Positions 42,991 to 52,537 of a DNA stretch of 64,000 nt are shown here, piece by piece. Source of the DNA: Spirochaetota bacterium (GTDB lineage: Bacteria > Spirochaetota > UBA4802 > UBA5550); contig JAFGJX010000070.1 of NCBI GenBank assembly GCA_016928865.1, forward strand, positions 38,541 to 102,540. The letters are read 5' to 3'. Position 1 is the stretch's first letter. Each line of letters opens with the position of its first letter. Position numbers and translations under genes: made by a program. The notes below the pieces were generated by a model. The model did not search any database and was not told where the DNA came from. It worked only from the letters and a program-made list of their open reading frames with translations.

Positions 42991-44102
42991 TTACGGTGCC
43001 CAGAAAAAGCCTGGTCAAAAATGTTAAACGGATTGTCGTAAAGATCGGCTCATCCTCTCTTACGAAAAACGGCGTCATTTCAGGATACAAGATATCCGCT
43101 ATCGTCAATGATGTCGCCGGTCTTATCCGACGCGGCTACCAGGTCGTGCTGGTTTCATCCGGCGCGATATCTACCGGCGCCGGATCGATCGGGAAAAGGG
43201 TCAAGAACCTTACCATCCCCGAAAAGCAGGCGTGCGCTGCGGTCGGGCAGACCCTTCTCATGAATGAGTACCGGAACCGTTTCAAAAAGCTTGGCCTGCA
43301 TGTCGGCCAGATTCTTCTTACCGAGGACGACGTCAAGCACCGCACCAGATTTATCAACGCGCGACATACCCTTGAAACGCTCCTCCACCTGGGCATTATA
43401 CCGATTGTCAATGAAAACGATACGGTCGCCGTGAACGAGATAAAATTCGGCGACAACGACATGCTTTCCGCTCACGTGGCGAGCCTTATCAATGCCGAGC
43501 TGCTCATACTACTTTCTGATATCGACGGCTTTTACATGCACCTGGAAGACCCCGAGCCGATTGAAGAGCTGTACATGATCAACGACCAGATAATAGAGTG
43601 CGCGGGGGGCGCCGGCTCAGCTTACGGCACCGGGGGCATGATGTCAAAGATCCGCGCGGCAGAGATCATTATCAGCTTCGGGGAAAAGATGGTCATCGCC
43701 AATGCATCGAAGAAAAACGTGCTGAACCGTATCCTCGACGGAGAGAAGATCGGCACCATTTTCGTCGGAAAAAACAGGCTGTTGACCGGAAAGAAGCGTT
43801 GGCTTGCGCTCAGAAAACCCGCTGGTACGCTTGTGCTGGACGATGGCGCGGTGAAGGCCATCAGTATCGGGAAAAAATCCCTGCTCGCCTCCGGAATAAC
43901 CGCATCAAGCGGCGGTTTCATCATGGGCGACATCGTCGAATTATCCAGCCATGACAGGAAAAAGATCGGCAAGGGTATCGTCAATTACAGCTGTGAAGAG
44001 CTCAACAAGATCATGGGTAAAAAAACGGCTGAAATAAAAAAAATCCTCGGCGACAATGTTTTCGATGAAGTTATCAACAGGGACGATCTTATCGTATACT
44101 GA
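42987..44102 (+). CDS. proB: Glutamate 5-kinase
   Basis: 371 residues, with GTG at 42987 overlapping the obg stop. Amino-acid-kinase fold: VVKIGSSSLTKNG, VSSGAISTGAG, LLSDIDGFY and GTGGMMSKIRAAEI. A C-terminal PUA domain begins near residue 275. First step of proline synthesis from glutamate; proA is not adjacent. Convergent with cobA-hemD, with only three bases between the stop codons. Confidence 0.96.
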   Translation: MITVPRKSLVKNVKRIVVKIGSSSLTKNGVISGYKISAIVNDVAGLIRRGYQVVLVSSGAISTGAGSIGKRVKNLTIPEKQACAAVGQTLLMNEYRNRFKKLGLHVGQILLTEDDVKHRTRFINARHTLETLLHLGIIPIVNENDTVAVNEIKFGDNDMLSAHVASLINAELLILLSDIDGFYMHLEDPEPIEELYMINDQIIECAGGAGSAYGTGGMMSKIRAAEIIISFGEKMVIANASKKNVLNRILDGEKIGTIFVGKNRLLTGKKRWLALRKPAGTLVLDDGAVKAISIGKKSLLASGITASSGGFIMGDIVELSSHDRKKIGKGIVNYSCEELNKIMGKKTAEIKKILGDNVFDEVINRDDLIVY

Positions 44103-44105
44103 TTA

Positions 44106-45641
44106 TCACACCCTGCCGTAATAGGAAACTATCGCATTCACCAGGCCCTCAATAGTATGCCTTTCTGCGGAGATCTTCACGTCATAACCGAGCTCACGGG
44201 CCCTGTCCGCGGTAATGGGGCCTATTGCCGCACAGGGTACAGAACCCTTCCCGGGCATGCGGAGCTTCTCTGCCAGCCGGTCGAAATTCTGAACCGTGGA
44301 CGAGCTGGTGAAGGTCACCAGGTCGAACCGCGCGTTTTTAATCATCTCCGCAACTGCGGGTTCTGCTGCGTCTTCTGCTTCGACCGTTCGATACACGGAT
44401 ATGTCATCAACAGAAGCGGCGCCGTTTTTAACGAGTCCGTCTGTCAGCTCGCGGGAGGCGATATCGGCACGCGGCAGGAGAAACGATTTCCCCCGTATCT
44501 GACCGTCATCGGAAAGAGCGCGCACTATCTCGGAGCTCACGAATCGTTCAGGTACCATGTCCGGACGAATGCCAAACCTGCCGAGGCGCTCGCCTGTTGC
44601 GGGCCCGATGGCGCATATTTTTGCAGAGGCTAGGCAGCGCGCGTCCCTGCCCATGTCCATCAGGTATTTGAAAAAGTAATCGACGCCGTTCACAGAGGTG
44701 AATACGATCCAGTCGTACGTGCCTGACCGGGCGATGGTTTCACTCACCTGACGCGTATTATCAGGCGGGACTATTTTTATGACCGGCGTCTCGACGACCG
44801 AAGCGCCCAGTTCCGTCAGACGTGCAGTCATCTCCGATGCCTGTTCCCGGGATCTGGTGACAACAATCGTTTTCCCGAACAGCGGGCGTTTTTCGAACCA
44901 GTTGATTTTTTCGCGGAGCGATACCACTTCCCCGACCACGATGATCGACGGTGGTCGTATACCGGCGCTCTTGACCCTGTCCGCTATGTCGTCAAGGGTG
45001 CCTGAGACAGTACGCTGCCGTGAAAGGCAGCCGTTTTCGATCACGGCGGCCGGCGTCTCGATGGCAAGACCGTTTTGTACAAGCTTTTCAATGATAAAGG
45101 GCAGGTTCTTTACTCCCATCAAAAAAACGAGCGTCTGCACGCCGGTGGCGAGTTTGTCCCAGCGGATGTCGCTCTCCAGCTTCGTGGGGTCTTCGTGACC
45201 GGTAATAAAGGCGACCGATGCGCTGTATCCGCGGCTGGTGACCGGGACCCCGGCGCAATTCGGCACCGCATAGGCTGAAGATATACCGTTTACCACTTCG
45301 AACTCAATGCTGTTATCAGCGCAGGAAAGCGCTTCCTCGCCGCCGCGTCCGAAGATGTACGGATCACCCCCTTTCAGCCTGACAACCATCTTTCCCGATT
45401 TCGCTTTTTCGACAATCAGCCTGTTAATATCATCCTGCTCCATGGTGTGAGCGGCGCCGCTCTTGCCGACGTAAATTTTCTCGCATGCCGGAGTCGAGAA
45501 CAGGTGTATGATGCGATCGTTGACCAGATTGTCGTATATCAGTGTATCGCATCGCTCGATGAGCTCTTTGCCTCTCAGGGTCAGGAGTCCCACGTCGCCG
45601 GGACCCGCGCCGACCAGGTATACCTTTCCCATGGCGCTCAT
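44106..45641 (-). CDS. cobA-hemD: Fused uroporphyrinogen-III methyltransferase and uroporphyrinogen-III synthase
   Basis: 511 residues. Residues 1-245 are SUMT/CobA: VYLVGAGPGDVGLLTLRG, VRLKGGDPYIFGRGGEE, GVPVTSRG. Residues 250-511 are HemD-like: KTIVVTRSREQASEMTARL, FTSVNGVDYFF, IGPATGERL, TFTSSSTVQNF. HemD closes hydroxymethylbilane to uroporphyrinogen III; CobA methylates it twice to precorrin-2, the entry to siroheme. The chosen ATG overlaps the hemC stop (ATGA); a second ATG three codons in is possible. The fusion is common in Firmicutes, spirochaetes and others. Confidence 0.95.
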   Translation of the reverse strand: MSAMGKVYLVGAGPGDVGLLTLRGKELIERCDTLIYDNLVNDRIIHLFSTPACEKIYVGKSGAAHTMEQDDINRLIVEKAKSGKMVVRLKGGDPYIFGRGGEEALSCADNSIEFEVVNGISSAYAVPNCAGVPVTSRGYSASVAFITGHEDPTKLESDIRWDKLATGVQTLVFLMGVKNLPFIIEKLVQNGLAIETPAAVIENGCLSRQRTVSGTLDDIADRVKSAGIRPPSIIVVGEVVSLREKINWFEKRPLFGKTIVVTRSREQASEMTARLTELGASVVETPVIKIVPPDNTRQVSETIARSGTYDWIVFTSVNGVDYFFKYLMDMGRDARCLASAKICAIGPATGERLGRFGIRPDMVPERFVSSEIVRALSDDGQIRGKSFLLPRADIASRELTDGLVKNGAASVDDISVYRTVEAEDAAEPAVAEMIKNARFDLVTFTSSSTVQNFDRLAEKLRMPGKGSVPCAAIGPITADRARELGYDVKISAERHTIEGLVNAIVSYYGRV

Positions 45642-46570
45642 AACGTTCTCCCGTAAATTTGCTCAAGAATTTCGCGCGCGCCGTCATCCAGCAGTCTGCG
45701 CGCAAGACCTTCTGCTATGACCGACGAATTGGAAACCGGGCCGCTCGCGTTAGACCGGTATAGCCTCGTCCCGTCCAGGCTCGCGACCATCCCTTCAAGG
45801 GTGACGGAGCCATCGCTGACGCGGGCGCGGCCCGCTATGGGGACCTGGCATCCGCCGCCAAGCGTTGCGAGAAATGATCGTTCGCACGATATGGCGACAT
45901 TACTGTCGCGGTCGTTCAGGGAATCGACAATCGATTGTACGGCCTGATCGTCGGCGCGTATTTCAATTGCAAGGGAAGCCTGGCCCACTGCAGGAAGCAG
46001 GATTTGTTCAGACACCGTCTCTGTCGCGATATCAAGAATCCCCAGCCTCTCAAGGCCGGCACGCGCGAGGATAATACCCTGTATTGAAGGGTCAGCCTGC
46101 ATCTTCTTCAAACGTGACTGCACATTACCCCGTATATCGACCACCCTGAGGCCGGGAATATGCGCAAGGACCTGAGCGCGGCGCCTCAGGCTGCTCGTCG
46201 CGATGGTATCGCCCATTTTTAAATCCCGCAATCGCCTGCCATTACGGGATATGAAAACGTCGCCCGGATCGAGCCGTTTCGTAACCGCTCCTATTGTGAG
46301 ACCGTCGGGAAGCTCCGTCGGCATGTCTTTCATCGAGTGCACGGCCATGTCAATGGTCCCCGATAACAGCTCCTTTTCGATCTCCTTGGTAAAAAGCCCC
46401 TTGTCGCCTATCTTCGACAGGGGGGCATCAAGGATTTTATCTCCGGTTGTTTTTATCGGAATTATCTCGATCTCAATGTCCGGATGCTTCCCGCGCAGGT
46501 GATCGCGCACCTGTTCGCTCTGTACGAGCGCAAGCCTGCTGCCCCGGGTGCCAATTCTTATCTTTTTCAT
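45638..46570 (-). CDS. hemC: Porphobilinogen deaminase
   Basis: 310 residues from the ATG at 46570 (MKKIRIGTRGSRLAL); the frame is open 91 codons upstream but that stretch is intergenic in character. It contains VHSMKDMPTELPDGL (substrate Asp region), TSSLRRRAQVL, VDIRGNVQSRL and the dipyrromethane-cofactor Cys in LGGGCQVPIAG. It polymerises four porphobilinogens to hydroxymethylbilane. Operon with cobA-hemD; divergent from hemB. Confidence 0.97.
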   Translation of the reverse strand: MKKIRIGTRGSRLALVQSEQVRDHLRGKHPDIEIEIIPIKTTGDKILDAPLSKIGDKGLFTKEIEKELLSGTIDMAVHSMKDMPTELPDGLTIGAVTKRLDPGDVFISRNGRRLRDLKMGDTIATSSLRRRAQVLAHIPGLRVVDIRGNVQSRLKKMQADPSIQGIILARAGLERLGILDIATETVSEQILLPAVGQASLAIEIRADDQAVQSIVDSLNDRDSNVAISCERSFLATLGGGCQVPIAGRARVSDGSVTLEGMVASLDGTRLYRSNASGPVSNSSVIAEGLARRLLDDGAREILEQIYGRTL

Positions 46571-46734
46571 ACTCACTTGTCTGTAATGCTGCTCATCCAT
46601 CAAAAAATGTAATGCCATATCATAGATATATCTGTATTTTTGTAAAGTACTCTTCATCGCGCCACTGTAAGTCTGGTAAGACCAATAAATACTGTGATAG
46701 GGGAGGAAGATTGCGGAAATAGACCGGGAGATGC

Positions 46735-46782
46735 GGCAAATTGCCCCGGGCCAGAGAAATAAATTCTTGCCAAATATGGCAT
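46735..46782. promoter_or_regulatory. Two short palindromes with TTGCC half-sites in the hemC-hemB divergent region
   Basis: GGCAA-A-TTGCC (46735-46745) and TGCCA-AATA-TGGCA (46768-46781, preceded by T) lie about 30 bases apart in the 258-base gap. Both share the TTGCC core, so they could be operators for a heme or iron regulator acting in both directions. No promoter hexamers are certain. Confidence 0.35.
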
Positions 46783-46828
46783 GATTATATGAAATTACCA
46801 GAACGATCAGGAGACGGGTAAAGCAGAT

Positions 46829-47800
46829 ATGCCAATTCATCAACGGCCGCGCAGGAACAGGTCATCCCACCAGGTGCGAGACATGGTCGCGGAAACGGTG
46901 GTCGATCGTAAAAAACTGATCATGCCGCACTTCATTCTTGAAGGAGAGCGCCTTCGCGAGCAGATTATGTCCATGCCGGGAATCAGCAGGGTCTCGTCAG
47001 ATAATCTGCTCCGTGACCTTGAATCGGACTACAAGCTCGGCATCGACAAGATTCTCCTCTTCGGAATACCTGACACCAAGGACGAGGAGGCGAGCGGTGC
47101 CTATGACCGGAACGGAGTCGTCCAGCTGGCTCTCAGAGAGATAAAAAAGCACCTGCCCGGAATACTGGTCATCACCGATGTATGCCTCTGTGAATATATG
47201 TCTCACGGTCATTGCGGCGTGGTTGATAACGGTGAAATATTGAACGATCCCTCCCTTGAGCTCCTTGCCAGAACGGCCCTGTCCCACGCGGAATCCGGCG
47301 CCGACATGGTGGCGCCTTCCGATATGATGGACGGCAGAGTGCGCGCTATTCGCGACAGGCTCGATGCGGGAGGATTTGACGACCTTCCGATTCTCTCGTA
47401 TTCTGCAAAATATGCGTCCGCTTTCTACGGCCCATTCCGCGAGGCTGCGGGAAGCGCTCCTCAGTTCGGGGACCGAAGCACCTACCAGATGGATTGCCGC
47501 AACGCCATTGAAGCGGGGAAAGAGGTATTGCTTGATATCGAGGAGGGTGCGGATATCGTTATGGTGAAACCCGCTCTTTCATATCTTGACGTCATATACC
47601 GGATCAGGAATCTTGTCGATGTACCCCTGTGCGCCTATAACGTGAGCGGCGAATACGCCATGGTCAAGGCCATGGCTAAGCTCGGGTACGGAGACGAAGA
47701 GCGCCTTGTCAAAGAGATCATGAATTCGATATTCAGGGCCGGAGCGGACATGGTGATATCATACCATACCAGGGATATTTACAGGAACAGCTGGTTCTAG
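46829..47800 (+). CDS. hemB: Delta-aminolevulinate dehydratase (porphobilinogen synthase)
   Basis: 323 residues. Zinc-type metal site DVCLCEYMSHGHCG with three Cys; Schiff-base lysines in LSYSAKYASAFYGPFREAAGSAP and VMVKPALSYLDVI; YNVSGEYAMVK near the end. It joins two ALA molecules. First gene of the plus-strand heme operon; hemL starts one base after its stop. Confidence 0.98.
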   Translation: MPIHQRPRRNRSSHQVRDMVAETVVDRKKLIMPHFILEGERLREQIMSMPGISRVSSDNLLRDLESDYKLGIDKILLFGIPDTKDEEASGAYDRNGVVQLALREIKKHLPGILVITDVCLCEYMSHGHCGVVDNGEILNDPSLELLARTALSHAESGADMVAPSDMMDGRVRAIRDRLDAGGFDDLPILSYSAKYASAFYGPFREAAGSAPQFGDRSTYQMDCRNAIEAGKEVLLDIEEGADIVMVKPALSYLDVIYRIRNLVDVPLCAYNVSGEYAMVKAMAKLGYGDEERLVKEIMNSIFRAGADMVISYHTRDIYRNSWF

Positions 47801-47801
47801 C

Positions 47802-49094
47802 ATGAATATTGAAAAGTCCAGAAAGCTCTTTAAAAAAGCGCAACGTCTGATGCCCGGCGGCGTTAGCTCGCCGGTGCGCGCTTTCAGGGCTGTCGGCGGG
47901 GAGCCGCTCTATATAAAAAAGGGGCAGGGGTCCCGCATGCAGGATGAGGACGGTAATGACTTCATCGATTACTGCATGTCATGGGGGCCGCTCATCCTCG
48001 GTCATGCCGACCCTGATGTCATAGGCGCGATCAGAAAGGCCGCTCGCTTCGGCACCAGTTTCGGCACCTCGAGCAAACACGAGGTGCAGCTGGCAAAGCT
48101 CATCACGGACCGGTTTCCCTCTATCGGGATGGTGCGCTTCGTCAATTCCGGCACCGAGGCGGTCATGAGCGCTATTCGGCTTGCACGAGGCTATGCGGGC
48201 AAGGAAAAAATCATAAAGTTTGACGGATGCTATCATGGTCATGGAGACCAGATGCTTGTTGCCGCCGGTTCGGGTCTCGCCACCTTCGGAACGCCCGATT
48301 CCGCCGGTGTAACCGCCGGGGCCGTGCGCGATACGATCGTGGCGCCCTTCAATGATATCGCGGCCCTGTCAGAAATTATCGAAAAAGAACACGCTTCTAT
48401 CGCCGCGGTCATCATGGAACCGATCCCGTGCAATTACGGGCTCATTATGCCGAAGGACGGATTTATCAGGGAAGTACGCGCCCTCTGCGACCGTTACCGG
48501 GTGCTTCTTATTATGGACGAAGTCATAACCGGACTGAGGCTTGCGCCCGGAGGCGCGCAGGAATATTTCGGAGTAAAAGCGGACATCACCACGCTCGGTA
48601 AAATCATAGGGGGAGGGCTGCCGGTCGGCGCCTACGGTGCTTCGCGGAAGATAATGGAGCGGATCTCCCCGACGGGAAAGGTCTATCAGGCCGGCACGCT
48701 ATCCGGGAACCCGCTTGCCATGACCGCGGGAATCCACACGCTGAAAAAAATCGAAAAAATCGATGCGTACCAGATCCTGAACGAAAAGGGCAGGCTGTTT
48801 GAAACACTTCTCAAGCCGACCCTCGACAGATACCGCGGTCGCGTGCTGTTCTCCCGTCTTGAATCGATATTCGCCTTCAATTTCACAAGCGCGGCATCAA
48901 TCGATTCTTTGAACGCCATACGGTCATGCGACATGAACGCCTTTGCCGCGTTTCACCGTGGCATGCTCGAACGCGGGATATACCTCTCTCCCTCTGGATA
49001 CGAAGTAGGCTTTCTTTCAACAGCTCATACTGAAGACGATATCGCGCATACAGCGCGTGCAGCAGCCGACACTCTGGAGCAGATATTTCAATAA
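47802..49094 (+). CDS. hemL: Glutamate-1-semialdehyde 2,1-aminomutase
   Basis: 430 residues. PLP-binding Lys in TTLGKIIGGGLPVGAYG, with LIMDEVITGLRLAPGGAQ and the pyridine-binding NSGTEAVMSAIRLARGYAG typical of GSA aminotransferases. It forms ALA by the C5 route. Confidence 0.97.
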   Translation: MNIEKSRKLFKKAQRLMPGGVSSPVRAFRAVGGEPLYIKKGQGSRMQDEDGNDFIDYCMSWGPLILGHADPDVIGAIRKAARFGTSFGTSSKHEVQLAKLITDRFPSIGMVRFVNSGTEAVMSAIRLARGYAGKEKIIKFDGCYHGHGDQMLVAAGSGLATFGTPDSAGVTAGAVRDTIVAPFNDIAALSEIIEKEHASIAAVIMEPIPCNYGLIMPKDGFIREVRALCDRYRVLLIMDEVITGLRLAPGGAQEYFGVKADITTLGKIIGGGLPVGAYGASRKIMERISPTGKVYQAGTLSGNPLAMTAGIHTLKKIEKIDAYQILNEKGRLFETLLKPTLDRYRGRVLFSRLESIFAFNFTSAASIDSLNAIRSCDMNAFAAFHRGMLERGIYLSPSGYEVGFLSTAHTEDDIAHTARAAADTLEQIFQ

Positions 49095-49107
49095 TTCAAA
49101 GGATACC

Positions 49108-50421
49108 ATGAACAGGCGAGACGAAATATCAGAGATCATATTGCTGGGTTTGAGCTATAAGACCGCCCCGCTCGAAATTCGCGAAAAATTCACCTTCGAC
49201 GGCGATATACTGAAAAAATTCCACGAGAAGGCCAAGACAGGAGGTATGGACGAGATCGTGTATCTCGCCACCTGCAACAGGGTGGAAATCTATTTCACCG
49301 CGCGGGAAATCCACCGGTCGAGTGAAAGGCTTACCGATATCCTTGAAGAGTTTACCGGCCTCTCCCGTGAAACATTCTCGCCCTACATATACAAAAAGTA
49401 TTCTCGCGATGTCGTGCTTCACCTCCTGACAGTGGCGTCATCCCTTGATTCCATGGTCATCGGTGAAAACGAGATCCTGGGACAGCTCAAGCAGGCCTAC
49501 CGCGATTCAGTGCTGCATAAAAACAGCGGGATACTCCTTAACCGCCTTTTTCACCAGTCATTCAACACGGCAAAAAAGGTCCGATCTGAAACCGGGATAT
49601 CACAAAATCCGCTCTCGATCGCCTTCATCGCCGTGGAGAAGGCCCGTGAAATGTTCCGCGGAGACCTTGCCAGCAAAACGGCGCTCCTCATAGGTGCCGG
49701 TGAGATGGGAGAGCTGATTCTGAAATACCTGACCAAGAACAACATACAGGACATCACGATCGCCAACAGGTCGATCCCAAATGCCGAGACCATTGTCGAG
49801 CGCATAAACAAGGAAGCGCATATCGTCCCGCTCGGAGAGATCCCGTCTGTCGCCTCCGGCGTTGATATCATCATCACTTCCGTGACCTGCCATGATTACC
49901 TGATCACATTCCCGCTGATAAAGTCCATGATGGAGACGAGACCCGGCCGTCCGCTTTTCATGATAGACATAGCGGTGCCGAGAAATGTCGACCCCGCGGT
50001 TTCAGGCATTGAAAATGTCATTCTCTACAATATCGACGACCTCAAGAGCATAGCTGACGAAAACCTGAAAAACAGGCTGCAAGAGGTCGAAGCGGCGATG
50101 AAGATCGTGCATGCCGACGCGGATGATATGATCGAATGGTATGAGGGCCTTGAGATGGTCCCGATGATCGTCCATATCCAGGAAGGCTTCGACAAGATTC
50201 GTGAACAGGAGCTTTCGAAGTTCAGGAGACGCCAGTTGAAGCACCTCTCCGACGATGAATTCCAGCACATTGACGATCTGACACGCCAGATCATTTCGAA
50301 GATACTGCACAATCCCATCATGACCATTAAAAAGAACAAGGCGATGCATATTCAGGGCTATCACGACACCGAGGAGATCAAGGAGAAGATCAAGATTATC
50401 GAGGAACTTTTTAAGATATGA
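49108..50421 (+). CDS. hemA: Glutamyl-tRNA reductase
   Basis: 437 residues from the ATG at 49108, preceded by AAAGGA; the frame opens 17 codons earlier, inside hemL. Catalytic Cys in YLATCNRVEIYF, substrate segment IGENEILGQLKQAY, NADPH fold ALLIGAGEMGELILKYL and the C-terminal dimerisation helices. First committed step of tetrapyrrole synthesis in the C5 pathway. ahbD starts inside its stop codon (ATGA). Confidence 0.98.
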   Translation: MNRRDEISEIILLGLSYKTAPLEIREKFTFDGDILKKFHEKAKTGGMDEIVYLATCNRVEIYFTAREIHRSSERLTDILEEFTGLSRETFSPYIYKKYSRDVVLHLLTVASSLDSMVIGENEILGQLKQAYRDSVLHKNSGILLNRLFHQSFNTAKKVRSETGISQNPLSIAFIAVEKAREMFRGDLASKTALLIGAGEMGELILKYLTKNNIQDITIANRSIPNAETIVERINKEAHIVPLGEIPSVASGVDIIITSVTCHDYLITFPLIKSMMETRPGRPLFMIDIAVPRNVDPAVSGIENVILYNIDDLKSIADENLKNRLQEVEAAMKIVHADADDMIEWYEGLEMVPMIVHIQEGFDKIREQELSKFRRRQLKHLSDDEFQHIDDLTRQIISKILHNPIMTIKKNKAMHIQGYHDTEEIKEKIKIIEELFKI

Positions 50422-51482
50422 AAATGGACCACATCCCGAGGCTCGTTTTCTGGGAACTGACAAAAGAATGCAACCTCAACTGTATCCACTGCCGCGCCGA
50501 TGCCGAAAGCGCAACCTTCGAGGGAGAGTTAACCCTTGACGACGCGCGTCGGGTAATAACGGACATAGCCTCGCAGTATACACCCATACTGGTCCTCACC
50601 GGCGGTGAACCGCTCTATCGCAAGGACGTCTTCGATATCGCTGATGCAGCCAGGAGCGCCGGCCTTCCAACAGCGCTCGCCACGAACGGCACCCTTATAG
50701 ACAGAGAAATCGCCCTCCGCATCAGGGACTGCGGCATACGGCGTGTGAGCATTTCCCTGGACGGGAGCAATGCCGTCATTCACGACGATTTCCGAGGCAT
50801 CCCCGGCTCGTTTGACCGTGCGCTCGCGGGAATCGTTCATCTCAGGGACGCGGGTGTCGAATTCCAGATCAACACCACGATTTCAAAAAGAAACGCCGGC
50901 GACATCGAAAACACAATGGAACTGGCTGAGGAGATCGGTGCAAAAGCGCTCCACATCTTCATGCTGGTGCCGGTCGGGTGCGGCGTCCAGATCGCCGATT
51001 CGGAAATGATCTCCAAGGAAAAATATGAAAGCATCCTGAACTGGTTCTATGACAGGTCGAAAGAGACCCGCCTTGAGCTCAAAGCGACCTGCGCGCCGCA
51101 CTACTACCGCATAATACGCCAGCGCGCCCGCGCTGAAGGACGGACCATCTCGGTCGAGCGGGACGGCATGGCCGCCATGACGAGGGGATGCCTCGCCGGC
51201 AGCGGCGTCTGTTTCATCTCGCACCGCGGCGACGTTCAGCCGTGCGGATACCTGCCGCTGGTAGCCGGCAACGTACTCCGGCAGCCGTTCCATGAGATAT
51301 GGTCGGATTCCCATCTTTTTCGCACTCTCAGGGATTTCGACGCCATGACCGGGAAATGCGGCTACTGCGAATACCGAACCGTTTGCGGAGGATGCCGCGC
51401 CCGCGCCTACTATGAAACCGGCGACTTCCTCTCGGATGAGCCGTACTGCGCCTACCTGCCGCAGAGGATGACCTGCCGATGA
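50418..51482 (+). CDS. ahbD: Heme b synthase AhbD (radical SAM/SPASM)
   Basis: 354 residues. Radical-SAM cluster CNLNCIHC near residues 14-21, GGEP motif, then the NirJ2/AhbD-type KATCAPHYYRI segment and a C-terminal SPASM-like cluster set: CLAGSGVC, QPCGYLP and CGYCEYRTVCGGCRARAY. In the Ahb pathway this enzyme oxidatively decarboxylates the two propionates of Fe-coproporphyrin III to vinyl groups, giving heme b. The co-location with ahbAB, ahbC, sirC and hemA favours this role over heme d1 (NirJ) synthesis, because no nirS/nirF is present. Confidence 0.87.
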   Translation: MKMDHIPRLVFWELTKECNLNCIHCRADAESATFEGELTLDDARRVITDIASQYTPILVLTGGEPLYRKDVFDIADAARSAGLPTALATNGTLIDREIALRIRDCGIRRVSISLDGSNAVIHDDFRGIPGSFDRALAGIVHLRDAGVEFQINTTISKRNAGDIENTMELAEEIGAKALHIFMLVPVGCGVQIADSEMISKEKYESILNWFYDRSKETRLELKATCAPHYYRIIRQRARAEGRTISVERDGMAAMTRGCLAGSGVCFISHRGDVQPCGYLPLVAGNVLRQPFHEIWSDSHLFRTLRDFDAMTGKCGYCEYRTVCGGCRARAYYETGDFLSDEPYCAYLPQRMTCR

Positions 51483-52537
51483 ATTTCACGCCCGTTGAAA
51501 CCCGGGTCCTCGACAGGATACAGAAGGACTTTCCCGTCTCCATGACTCCCTTCAGGGACATGGCTGAATCTCTCGGCATCGCCGAGCGGGAATTTCTGGA
51601 TACGATAAGGAATTTAAAACAAGCTGGGATTCTTCGCTCCATCGCAGGGATCTTCAACGCGGATCGGCTCGGATACGTGTCATGCCTGGTCGCGTTCAGC
51701 GTAAACGAGGCAGACCTTGAGTCGGCTGCCGCAGCGATAAATTCCCATCCGGGCGTGAGCCATAACTATCTGAGAGAAAATCCTTTCAATATGTGGTTTA
51801 CGATCGCTTCCGAATCAAAAAGCAAGCTACTGGCCGCAATAGGCCGCCTTGCTGCAATATGTGAGGCATCGGACCACATGGTGCTCTTCAATGAAAAGAT
51901 GATCAAGATCGGCCTCATGCTGCCGGTAGGCGATGACGGACCGTCCGGCAAGCCATCCAGTCTCACCGCTGATGCTTCCTCACGAAGCGAAAAGCATAAC
52001 CTAGAAGACATTCCTGCAGCAAAGTTTACTGATGAGGACAGGGAGGCGATCAGACTATTGCAGATTGATCTTCCTCTTGAAGAGAACGCATTTGCCTCTC
52101 TCATTGAATCTTCAGGGAGCGCGATTGACACTAAAACGCTTATTTCATGCATGGCTCGATTTAAAGCGAATAATATTCTCCGTCGTTATTCCGGGGTTCT
52201 GCGGCACAGGAAAGCCGGCTACCGGTCTAACGCCATGACCGTATGGAGACCCGAAGATTCGGCGGACATGCGACGCATATCCGATATATTCGCCGGCGAG
52301 CGATCAATTTCACACCTTTATCTTCGGACCGTGTATCCGGGTAAATGGGAATATCCCCTTTATGCCATGATTCATGCCCGCAACGAGGATGATCTCAACG
52401 CCATCATAGAAAAACTATCACGTGAATCGGGAATTGCTGATTATCGCATACTCCGAACCATCAGGGAATTCAAGAAAGAGCGGGTGATTTACTTTTCTGA
52501 AAAATTCAAGGAATGGGAGCTGTCGTCAGGATTATGA
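51479..52537 (+). CDS. ahbAB: Fused siroheme decarboxylase AhbA-AhbB
   Basis: 352 residues, about twice a single AhbA or AhbB. Each half is an Lrp/AsnC-like helix-turn-helix plus ferredoxin-like domain. The first half (1-155) has ILRSIAGIFNADRLGYVSCLVAF and GVSHNYLRENPFNMWFT, AhbA-like; the second (about 185-352) has ILRRYSGVLRHRKAGYRSNAMTVW and SHLYLRTVYPGKWEYPLYAMIH, AhbB-like. A low-complexity linker at about 155-184 joins them. AhbA and AhbB normally form a heterodimer that removes the C12 and C18 acetate carboxyls of siroheme. ATGA overlap upstream and downstream. Confidence 0.85.
   Translation: MNFTPVETRVLDRIQKDFPVSMTPFRDMAESLGIAEREFLDTIRNLKQAGILRSIAGIFNADRLGYVSCLVAFSVNEADLESAAAAINSHPGVSHNYLRENPFNMWFTIASESKSKLLAAIGRLAAICEASDHMVLFNEKMIKIGLMLPVGDDGPSGKPSSLTADASSRSEKHNLEDIPAAKFTDEDREAIRLLQIDLPLEENAFASLIESSGSAIDTKTLISCMARFKANNILRRYSGVLRHRKAGYRSNAMTVWRPEDSADMRRISDIFAGERSISHLYLRTVYPGKWEYPLYAMIHARNEDDLNAIIEKLSRESGIADYRILRTIREFKKERVIYFSEKFKEWELSSGL

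Noticed and set aside
46571..46843. N-terminal 91-codon extension of hemC
   Set aside because: The extension has no similarity to HemC, and the standard MKKIRIGTRGSRLAL start at 46570 is present.
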